From a virus, in the IMG/VR virus record IMGVR_UViG_3300029286_003727, positions 1 through 33,627 of that record: 33,627 nt of DNA. The stretch is one strand, 5' to 3'. Positions 23,318 through 29,963 of this stretch are shown piece after piece. Below the pieces are notes generated by a model. The model did not search any database, was not told the origin of the DNA, and worked only from the letters and a program-made list of their open reading frames with translations. The position numbers and the translations under genes are program-made. Positions within the stretch are counted from its first letter, which is position 1. Each line of letters begins with the position of its first letter.

Positions 23318-23644
23318 ATGGAAACTATTCCGATAATGTTAGACAAGCAAAGGAACCTTAAATGGACCATGGGTGGCATGGAGAAATTTCAAGAGGTCAC
23401 GGGCATCGACATTCTGTCCGGTGATGCCGACCCGGGCAAGTTCACTCCAAAGGAAATAGTGCCGTTCCTGTGGGCTTGCTTGCTGTGGGAGGACAGGGAC
23501 TTGAAACTGGACGATCTGAAATACCTGGTTGATATCGAGGTCATGACAGAGTTCATTCAGTTATTGCCCAGGATAATGAGCGCCGCCATGCCCAAAGGTG
23601 AGGAAAACCCGGACCCAAACCCGCAGAGCCTCTCGATTGGCTGA
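23318..23644 (+). CDS. Tail assembly chaperone, unshifted product (gpG-like)
   Basis: A 108-residue protein beginning METIPIMLDKQRNLKWTMGG with 'MEKFQEVTGIDILSG' and 'IVPFLWACLLWEDRDLKLDD'. Placement between tail tube and tape measure, plus the -1 frame extension, identifies it as the shorter tail assembly chaperone. It coats the tape measure during tail assembly and is absent from the finished virion. GGAG ten bases before the ATG. The zero-frame stop is TGA at 23642-23644; about the last 13 residues come after the first slippery site. Confidence 0.85.
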   Translation: METIPIMLDKQRNLKWTMGGMEKFQEVTGIDILSGDADPGKFTPKEIVPFLWACLLWEDRDLKLDDLKYLVDIEVMTEFIQLLPRIMSAAMPKGEENPDPNPQSLSIG

Positions 23645-23943
23645 CAATCTGGGCTATCGGGAGGTATGACCTCAACCTGTCTGAGGATGATCTCTGGGCG
23701 CTCACTTTAAAAGAATACTCTGCCCTGCTAAAGCGGCACACCTTGACCATAGAACGCCAGGACTACCACGCCGGGCTGATCTGTGCCGTGCTGGCGAACA
23801 TTAACCGTGACCCCAAGAGGTCAAAGGTTTTCACACCCCAGGACTTCATGCCCGGTAGCCGGCCCAAAGAAAGCAAGACACAATCCCCCGAGGAGATGTT
23901 CGGGATAATAAACCTGATTTACGGAGCACCTGATGGCAACTGA
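23602..23943 (+). CDS. Frameshift extension of tail chaperone (gpT-like part)
   Basis: The frame one base back (-1) is open from 23602, directly after a TGA at 23599-23601, to 23943. It encodes ...'EPLDWLTIWAIGRYDLNLSE', 'LWALTLKEYSALLKRH' and 'YHAGLICAVLANINRD', the recognisable second half of gpGT-type tail chaperones. There is no start codon until an ATG-less stretch well inside, so expression by -1 frameshifting from 23318 is expected, giving a fusion of about 208 residues. The fusion binds tail tube subunits through the T part. The 3' end overlaps the tape measure start by 11 bases. Confidence 0.82.
   Translation, partial: GKPGPKPAEPLDWLTIWAIGRYDLNLSEDDLWALTLKEYSALLKRHTLTIERQDYHAGLICAVLANINRDPKRSKVFTPQDFMPGSRPKESKTQSPEEMFGIINLIYGAPDGN
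23605..23664 (+). promoter_or_regulatory. Programmed -1 ribosomal frameshift signal
   Basis: Two canonical X-XXY-YYZ heptamers, both A-AAC-CCG in the zero frame, lie at 23605-23611 and 23617-23623. Five bases after the second, a 9-bp stem can form between CCTCTCGAT (23629-23637) and ATCGGGAGG (23656-23664), with one G-U pair and an 18-base loop. The distance is right for a stimulatory structure. Either heptamer leads into the -1 frame, which has no stop until 23943. Confidence 0.8.
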
Positions 23944-25786
23944 AAAAGCATTAGTGTTCGTCCTAAGGGCAAACATAAGTGACTTCAATAAGAAACTTGG
24001 CGATGTCGAGCGTAACTTTAAAAAGACGTTCGGTAATATCAGCAAGGAACTGCAGAATATCTCCAAGATTTCCTTCGGTATAGGTGCGGCCATTGTTGCT
24101 CCACTGGCCCTGGCCTTCAAAGACGCGGCAAGCTGGGGTGACGATATTGAAGAGCTGTCCTTAAAGATAGGTTTCACTATTGAGGAGACCCAACGCTGGT
24201 CAAACATGATGAAAATTGCCGGCGGCGACGGCAGTGACATAGCCATCATGGTCAAGAAAATGACCTCAGCCTATGATGCCGCGACCTCGGCCACGGGCAA
24301 GACAAATGATAAATATGATGAACTTAGCGATAAATACCAAAAGGCACTTACCAGCGGGAAGGCCACGACGGAACAGCTGGCCGATATGGTCGAGGAGCTC
24401 GAAGGCTCAGAAATAAGCGGAGACAAAGCGTCCCAGGCTTTCGCCAAGTTAAATATAAACCTTGAGGATTTTGGCAAGCTTGATACCGAGGGCCGGCTGC
24501 GGGCGATATTTGTCGCCTTGTCCAGTATATCGGATTCAAACGAACAACAGGGCATAGTCGGGGCCTTGCTGGGAAAGGGCGGGCAGAAAGCGCTTATAGC
24601 GGCATCCGGTGATGTAGAGGCGTTTCTGGCCAGCATGAATATAATGAGCGAAGAGACAGTCAGGAAACTTGCCAAAGCAAAGGACGCTATGGACAAGCTG
24701 GGGATTGCCTGGCAAAACACAATAGGGACCTTTGTGGCGGCTACATTCGGAGGGGATGCAACCAACTGGATAGACACCTTGACCAAAGAACTGGAAAAAC
24801 TATCCAAGTGGATGGAGGAGCACAAGGACGAGGTAAAGAACTGGGTGGACTCAGCTTTAACCATAGCCAGGATTGCCATTGTAATTGGGACTGTCACTGC
24901 TGTGGCCGACGCCATCTTAAAGATCAAACTGGCCTGTGATTTGGCCAAGGCGAGCTGGGTTGGATTACAGCTTATTATGGGAGTCGGCGGTGCGGTTACT
25001 ACCGCCGGAACCTGGGCAGCCGGCTGGAGCGGGTCAATAGGGATAGTCCTCGGTCTCATTGGTGGATTCTTACAGAGCTTGGCAGCAGGCTTGGTCACCT
25101 TCTTTGCCGGACTTGGGATAGGATTGATAGCCGCCTTTGTTGCCGCTCTTATAGGAGTGGGTTTCTTCATATGGACGATAGTATCCAATTGGAAGATTCT
25201 ATCTACGGCAAAATGGGATGAGGTTTGGTCTAATATCTGCGCGATCATAACCAACTGGATAAATATAGCGGTAAACAATATAAGAATGGCGTTTGACCAG
25301 GCGAAAACCTGGGTGATTGCCAAATGGAACGAGGTTATTGTTTGGTTTCAAAACCTACCGACAGCTATTCAAGCGGCATTTGCTAACCTGGTAACCTGGC
25401 TGACGCGACCCTTCGTTGATGCCTGGGCTGAAATCCAGCGGGTTGCCAATCAAATCAAGACGGCTTGGGACAATCTATTCAGCGGCGGCACTATAACGGT
25501 CACGGCCAATGCCGGCGTACAAAAATACGCCTCTGGCGGGATCTTTACCCGGCCTACTTTGGGGATAATAGGCGATGTTCCGGAGGCCGTTATTCCTCTG
25601 AGTAAGTTGGGCAACATGGGCGGAGGCAACTCAACAATCAATGTCAACGTCGGAAATTACATCGGAGATGACCTCAGTAAGCGCGCCCTGGTGCGTGACC
25701 TTCAGCGGATAATGAATGAGGAGACCCGGCGCAGCGTTCATAAGCCCAGTGAGACATCGTTCTACAGTGTGGGAGGTCATTTGTGA
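23933..25786 (+). CDS. Tail tape measure protein
   Basis: A 617-residue protein: helical N-terminus ('FVLRANISDFNKKLGDVERN', a typical tape measure opening), long coiled-coil-prone section to about 320, three or four hydrophobic segments between about 320 and 425 (Gly/Ala-rich, membrane-inserting), a Trp-rich region (WNEVIVWFQNLPTAIQAAF), and a C-terminal 'YASGGIFTRPTLGIIGDVPE' motif common to tape measure proteins. At roughly 0.15 nm per residue the tail would be about 90 nm long. GGAG six bases upstream; the stop overlaps the GTG of the next gene. Confidence 0.93.
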   Translation: MATEKALVFVLRANISDFNKKLGDVERNFKKTFGNISKELQNISKISFGIGAAIVAPLALAFKDAASWGDDIEELSLKIGFTIEETQRWSNMMKIAGGDGSDIAIMVKKMTSAYDAATSATGKTNDKYDELSDKYQKALTSGKATTEQLADMVEELEGSEISGDKASQAFAKLNINLEDFGKLDTEGRLRAIFVALSSISDSNEQQGIVGALLGKGGQKALIAASGDVEAFLASMNIMSEETVRKLAKAKDAMDKLGIAWQNTIGTFVAATFGGDATNWIDTLTKELEKLSKWMEEHKDEVKNWVDSALTIARIAIVIGTVTAVADAILKIKLACDLAKASWVGLQLIMGVGGAVTTAGTWAAGWSGSIGIVLGLIGGFLQSLAAGLVTFFAGLGIGLIAAFVAALIGVGFFIWTIVSNWKILSTAKWDEVWSNICAIITNWINIAVNNIRMAFDQAKTWVIAKWNEVIVWFQNLPTAIQAAFANLVTWLTRPFVDAWAEIQRVANQIKTAWDNLFSGGTITVTANAGVQKYASGGIFTRPTLGIIGDVPEAVIPLSKLGNMGGGNSTINVNVGNYIGDDLSKRALVRDLQRIMNEETRRSVHKPSETSFYSVGGHL

Positions 25787-26574
25787 ACATACCCACATAT
25801 AAGGTGATGGTAGACTGGGACTGCCCGGATTTTGCAGGTGTGCATGATTTCAGCGAGAGTATTGACGATATCACCGCCGATGTTAAGCATTTCCGTATCT
25901 CCAGGGGCAAGGACAAGGACTCCAACACTTACCCTGCGGCGACCCTGGAGATGGTGCTGGAGAACTCATCGGGTAAATACTATCCCACGGCCACGACCGG
26001 GGACCTGGTAGGCCTAGTTCGGCTATGGCTTCCTGTGAAGGTAACTGCCGTATATGGTGGCACGACCTATCCTTTATATTATGGATACATCAACCGGATA
26101 ACGGCCTATCCTATCAAGAACAAACAGGAAATCTATTTCTATGCCACGGACGGTATTGACCTATTGAGCAAGACAATCGTGGTGCAGGATATGGATCACA
26201 AAACTGTCATGGCTGACGGGGAGGCTGTTCATCAGGTATTGAACGCCGCAAACTGGAAGACAGCACCCGTATCTTGCACTTTTATTGGTGGAGCTACTTG
26301 CTCCATTCTTAAAGTGAACCATGGTCTATCTAATGGAGATTTGGTTCAATTCTCAGGTTCGATACCGGCTTTGATTGACCCGCTTGTAGTCTATTATGTC
26401 GTTTTTAGTTTGGATGATTCCTTTAAGATTTCCTTAACTGCAGGAGGGATGAACATTGGCTTTAACGAAGGTGGGCCAGGGTATTATTCTGCAGTTTTAC
26501 GCCGTTCCGTAGACGTTGATGGTGGGGATATAACTAATTTCCCTGATACGTTCGAATTTACAAAGCCGGTGTAA
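25783..26574 (+). CDS. Baseplate hub-like tail protein, N-terminal part with inserted module
   Basis: A 263-residue protein from GTG (GTGA overlap with the tape measure stop). Residues 1 to about 160 look like the first domain of a tail hub/distal tail protein: 'YKVMVDWDCPDFAG', 'FRISRGKDKDSNTYPAATLE', 'PVKVTAVYGGTTYPLYYGYI', 'FYATDGIDLLSKTIV'. From about 166 to 240 there is a module 'VNHGLSNGDLVQFSG...YYVVFSLDDSFKISLTAGG' known from other phage tail proteins as a mobile beta domain. The end, 'RRSVDVDGGDITNFPDTFEF', seems to resume the hub. The protein stops two bases before the next ATG, so hub function may need the following small proteins. Assignment rests on by-eye similarity. Confidence 0.6.
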   Translation: MNIPTYKVMVDWDCPDFAGVHDFSESIDDITADVKHFRISRGKDKDSNTYPAATLEMVLENSSGKYYPTATTGDLVGLVRLWLPVKVTAVYGGTTYPLYYGYINRITAYPIKNKQEIYFYATDGIDLLSKTIVVQDMDHKTVMADGEAVHQVLNAANWKTAPVSCTFIGGATCSILKVNHGLSNGDLVQFSGSIPALIDPLVVYYVVFSLDDSFKISLTAGGMNIGFNEGGPGYYSAVLRRSVDVDGGDITNFPDTFEFTKPV

Positions 26575-26575
26575 T

Positions 26576-26773
26576 ATGGCCTACACGTTTCTAACAGTAG
26601 AGAGTGCATTTCACAGGACATTCGATGGTGAGGGCAATCCGACCAATGAAGGTTATGACTATCAGACTGCGATGGAGTTATTAAACCGTATAGCAGACAC
26701 GGGCGAAGGCCGATTATATATCGATAGCAGTGGCAACGTGATTTACGAAAGCCGCTATCACAGGGAAACATAA
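26576..26773 (+). CDS. Small hub fragment
   Basis: A 65-residue protein with no clear Shine-Dalgarno, placed two bases after the previous stop and overlapping the next start (TAATG). Its sequence 'YDYQTAMELLNRIADTGEGR' then 'LYIDSSGNVIYESRYHRE' corresponds to the central part of phage tail hub proteins, where it is normally continuous with the N-terminal domain. It may be a split gene translated by coupling, or the result of a frame-changing mutation near 26570. A related segment occurs at the end of the next gene. Confidence 0.6.
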   Translation: MAYTFLTVESAFHRTFDGEGNPTNEGYDYQTAMELLNRIADTGEGRLYIDSSGNVIYESRYHRET

Positions 26774-28209
26774 TGCCTTATAGCTATACTGAGATTGGAG
26801 CAGTTCAATCCCGTCAGGATAGCGTTGCTATTTCACTTGGGCCCATAGTAGTCCATTCTGATGCGGAGGTTTTTTATGGTGCCCATTTCCCCTATGGACT
26901 GTCTGGTGTAGCGACTAATCTTATGAGTGCCGTCTACCACGGTGTCCTTGGAGGTGGTGGAGAGAAAACCATAGGGGCATGGACTTCAGGAAACTCAGTT
27001 GTCACCGGTTCTTCAGGAGCATCGTGCCGTTTAGCACAGTGGGCAAGAGGGATTTTTGGGACTGATGTAATTGAAGGTGCTTTTGCTTCGGCCGCAGGCT
27101 ATTCGGGGAAGTTCAGGTTTACTGTCCCTGAACCTCCTGAAGGGTGCGTTTTGGAGTCTGCTAAAGTAAGAATATGGAGTTCTGGATATAATGATGTGAA
27201 CGTAGAAACAGTAGAGGTCGGGGTAGGTACCTTTGAGTATGATTGCCCTATTTATTCTGGTACCGTAACGATTCATCCTTGCCATGAGCTGATTGAAAAT
27301 TACTTTTCTGGCGGCTGGTACGTGATGAACGGCTATCTTGATAGTCAGGGTTGGAATACTAACATTTGGGACGAGGGAGGGTCTTTGAGTTCATCGACCA
27401 AAACATTCTCTGCTCAGCTTGAAATATCTTATTCCTGTGAAGAGGACCCGGACAACGGCGAAGAAGCCACAGATATAACTGACACCGAGGCCGACCTTGA
27501 GGTTTATAACGATTGTGAAGAGGCCTGGTTTGAATACGGGATAATGGGGCAAGAGATAGTAGGCTTTTCTTCAACTCCGCACCAGTACACTCAAGGCCAT
27601 TTGACTTTCCATTTGACAGGATTAACGCCGTGTACTTGGTATTGGTACAGGTTCAAGCAGATATGCGGCGGGGTAGAAAAGACTGGCAAGACGTATTGGT
27701 TTAAGACGAAATGCACCAGCACGCTGGAGGCTATCACGCTTGGCGCAGAGGACTGGTGGTGGATGGGCGGGGGACAGGGGACAATTAGAGGACTAATAAA
27801 GCACACAGGTAATATGAATTTCTACGGCTACTTTGGTTTCCAATTTGGGACGAACAGCACCTTCACCGCCGCAGATACAGTATGGCTTGGTAATAGAGGC
27901 AATGAGTCCAGCAGTTGGATTCCACCAGATCCATATCTGTGGCCTTATCAGCACACATATAACCATCTATTGCCCGACAGGACGTATTATTACCGGGCAG
28001 TATGGCATCATGGCAGACCTCCGATGACGGTTGACCTGTACGGCGCAACGATGTCCTTTAGCGGGGTGCAATCTATAGCAGGTTTTGGATACAACCATGT
28101 CACAGCGAAAAAGGCCGAGGACGACATCAGCAAAATGGCCGCAGGTCGTTACTATATAGATAAGAGCGGCGTATTTCAGTATGAGAGTTACCAGAGGCGG
28201 TTAGCATGA
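26773..28209 (+). CDS. Tail protein with Fn3-like domains and duplicated hub segment
   Basis: A 478-residue protein. The N-terminal part is beta-rich ('GYSGKFRFTVPEPPEGCVLE', 'SAKVRIWSSGYNDV'), followed by two Fn3-like domains at about 225-318 (ending 'LTPCTWYWYRFKQICGG') and about 320-430 ('LLPDRTYYYRAVWHHGRPP'). The last 45 residues, 'GYNHVTAKKAEDDISKMAAG' then 'RYYIDKSGVFQYESYQRR', parallel the preceding small hub fragment. It is most likely a tail-tip or receptor-contact protein produced by insertion of carbohydrate-binding-type domains into a hub gene. A/T content is higher than in the connector genes. Overlaps next ATG (ATGA). Confidence 0.6.
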   Translation: MPYSYTEIGAVQSRQDSVAISLGPIVVHSDAEVFYGAHFPYGLSGVATNLMSAVYHGVLGGGGEKTIGAWTSGNSVVTGSSGASCRLAQWARGIFGTDVIEGAFASAAGYSGKFRFTVPEPPEGCVLESAKVRIWSSGYNDVNVETVEVGVGTFEYDCPIYSGTVTIHPCHELIENYFSGGWYVMNGYLDSQGWNTNIWDEGGSLSSSTKTFSAQLEISYSCEEDPDNGEEATDITDTEADLEVYNDCEEAWFEYGIMGQEIVGFSSTPHQYTQGHLTFHLTGLTPCTWYWYRFKQICGGVEKTGKTYWFKTKCTSTLEAITLGAEDWWWMGGGQGTIRGLIKHTGNMNFYGYFGFQFGTNSTFTAADTVWLGNRGNESSSWIPPDPYLWPYQHTYNHLLPDRTYYYRAVWHHGRPPMTVDLYGATMSFSGVQSIAGFGYNHVTAKKAEDDISKMAAGRYYIDKSGVFQYESYQRRLA

Positions 28210-28685
28210 CAGTAACTTTTACCGATGCAGAAATGACTGACCTGACCTACGAACTGAATGACGGCGAACTGGTCAACGACGTATTGATGATTGTTGGAGA
28301 ACCTGACCTTGAGGTATTAGTGCGGGGGTACGATGCTGGTTCAATAGCCAAATACGGGCGCAGATCATTCCGGCTGGACAACCCCATCGTGGCGAATGTT
28401 GCCGCGCTCTATGCAACACCTAAAGCACAGGTGACGGCTATACTTGACCGCAACGTAGAGCCGTACGCCAATCTGCAGATTACCTTGATATCGTCCACTG
28501 CCGCGCTAACAGTTAAGATCCTCGACCTGGAGATAAGCGACCTGGTACAGATAACCGAAACAATTTGTGGACTGAGTGCGGATTACTTCATTGTTGAGAG
28601 CATTGACTTGAGCGTTGACTTATCAGGATATATTACCGCAAGCATAGGACTGGTCCAGGCCCGGTCTACGGAGTATGCGCTGTGA
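28206..28685 (+). CDS. Tail hub C-terminal module A
   Basis: A 159-residue protein, MTVTFTDAEMTDLTYELN then 'DGELVNDVLMIVGEPDLEVL', 'SIAKYGRRSFRLDNPIVANV' and a final 'YFIVESIDLSVDLSGYITAS'. These features match the C-terminal part of hub/tail-tip proteins (segment following the '...DSSGNVIYESR' unit). By eye it aligns with the next gene at 'SI.KYGRR', so the two are tandem copies. It overlaps both neighbours by four bases. Confidence 0.55.
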   Translation: MTVTFTDAEMTDLTYELNDGELVNDVLMIVGEPDLEVLVRGYDAGSIAKYGRRSFRLDNPIVANVAALYATPKAQVTAILDRNVEPYANLQITLISSTAALTVKILDLEISDLVQITETICGLSADYFIVESIDLSVDLSGYITASIGLVQARSTEYAL

Positions 28686-29251
28686 CTATTATAACCGAGA
28701 TGGTCGACCTCAAAACTGAGATAAAAACAGATGATATCTATAACGACATCAGGGTGTTGGTCCCGTCATACGAATATACCTTAGTGGAGACAGCTCCCGA
28801 GGTGTGGTACAGATACCCAATAGCCATTAACGTGCGAGAGGTGGACAGCCTGTCCATTAACAAATATGGCCGCCGTACCAAGATCCAGAATAAGCACGTT
28901 ATCGGCTCAATGTTTGCCGAGACGTACTGCGCCGGGGAACTGGCGAAGTTGAAAGAACCCATTCAGCGGGTTAATGTCAAAATGATAGGCAATACGTCAG
29001 ACAATATTGTTAAGACGCTGACCTTAAAAGTAGCCCAGCAGGTTGACTATCTCTATGCGCCGGCAGGCTTGAGCGCGTGGGCATCGGTGGACAATTTGAC
29101 TCTGGACATCGACCTGGACGGCATCCCCAGGCTGGCCCTTAACCTAACTGATAACGAGGCGACATCGCCTGTTGACCCACCAGTACCCGTCACTGATTGG
29201 TTTAATGTGGGCATGGACAGAGTAGATAACACAACGGATTTAATAGGATAG
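28682..29251 (+). CDS. Tail hub C-terminal module B (paralogue of module A)
   Basis: A 189-residue protein starting at GTG (GTGA overlap). 'MVDLKTEIKTDDIYNDIRVL', 'LSINKYGRRTKIQNKHVIGS' and 'VAQQVDYLYAPAGLSAWASV' follow the same order as the preceding gene. It has a Pro-rich linker (SPVDPPVPVTDWF) and ends 'VGMDRVDNTTDLIG', a short tail not shared with module A. The likely role is in the tail tip or as an anchor for the fibres encoded just downstream. Confidence 0.55.
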   Translation: MTIITEMVDLKTEIKTDDIYNDIRVLVPSYEYTLVETAPEVWYRYPIAINVREVDSLSINKYGRRTKIQNKHVIGSMFAETYCAGELAKLKEPIQRVNVKMIGNTSDNIVKTLTLKVAQQVDYLYAPAGLSAWASVDNLTLDIDLDGIPRLALNLTDNEATSPVDPPVPVTDWFNVGMDRVDNTTDLIG

Positions 29252-29255
29252 AGAT

Positions 29256-29963
29256 ATGGCTTGGACGACACCACGAACGTGGGTAACCAACGAAGTATTA
29301 TCGAAGGCTCTACTCGATGAGCAGGTGCGGGATAATCTCGCGTACCTGAAGCTGAATATCGCGTTGGAGGCCGCTGGCGAACTGACCATATCCTCAGGAG
29401 CGGTCACTAAGTCCCGTTCGCATCACACTATCGATACCGAGGGGGATGCGGCCAGCGACGACTTGGTAACCATAAATGGCGGTAGCGAAGGCGATGTCCT
29501 ATTGATAAGGTCGGCTAATAGTGCCCGTGTAGTAGTCTTAAAGCATAATACTGGAAATATATGGAGCATGTCCGCTAAGGACATTATTCTCGACAACTCC
29601 TCCGATTACAGTATTCTCGCTTATTCCGGCAGTAAATGGGTGATGCTAAGCAGTGGGGGGACAGTCAATACGACCGGAGTACCAGAAAGTAACGAAATAG
29701 CCGTTTTTACCAATGCGGATACCCTGGGAGGGCGCAGTTACTCTGAATTGAGAGGCGACCTAGGGATCCTACCATCAATAGACGAAGATACGATGGTAAG
29801 CGATTCTGCGGCACATGTCCCGACTCAGCAAAGCGTAAAGGCCTATGTGTTTGCCAACAGGTCTTATGTAGAGAGACTGGCTGCGGTACCTCCTTTAACA
29901 CTGGGACGCATGTACCAAAACACCCTCAATGAGCGGATGTATATCTGTAAGGCGGGCGTATAA
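29256..29963 (+). CDS. Tail fibre-type protein with PTQQSVKAYV motif
   Basis: A 235-residue protein beginning MAWTTPRTWVTNEVLSKALL (the 'W.TPRTW..NEV..A.LLN' opening shared by many phage fibre or minor tail proteins). The central beta-rich region resembles repeats found in fibre shafts ('VTINGGSEGDVLLIRSANSA', 'VVVLKHNTGNIWSM'). Near 195 'VPTQQSVKAYVF' is a motif common to trimeric tail fibre adaptors, followed by a terminal 'LGRMYQNTLNERMYICKAGV'. AGGA seven bases before the ATG; TAATG overlap with the next gene. Confidence 0.65.
   Translation: MAWTTPRTWVTNEVLSKALLDEQVRDNLAYLKLNIALEAAGELTISSGAVTKSRSHHTIDTEGDAASDDLVTINGGSEGDVLLIRSANSARVVVLKHNTGNIWSMSAKDIILDNSSDYSILAYSGSKWVMLSSGGTVNTTGVPESNEIAVFTNADTLGGRSYSELRGDLGILPSIDEDTMVSDSAAHVPTQQSVKAYVFANRSYVERLAAVPPLTLGRMYQNTLNERMYICKAGV

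Noticed and set aside
23743-23943. Independent 66-codon gene between tail chaperone and tape measure
   Set aside because: The same frame is open back to 23602 and encodes the rest of the tail chaperone, so it is part of the frameshift product.
24271-25323. Minus-strand open frame of 350 codons opposite the tape measure gene
   Set aside because: It is a shadow of the tape measure frame; composition is Ser/Pro/Ala-rich without any domain, and no ribosome site or promoter precedes it.
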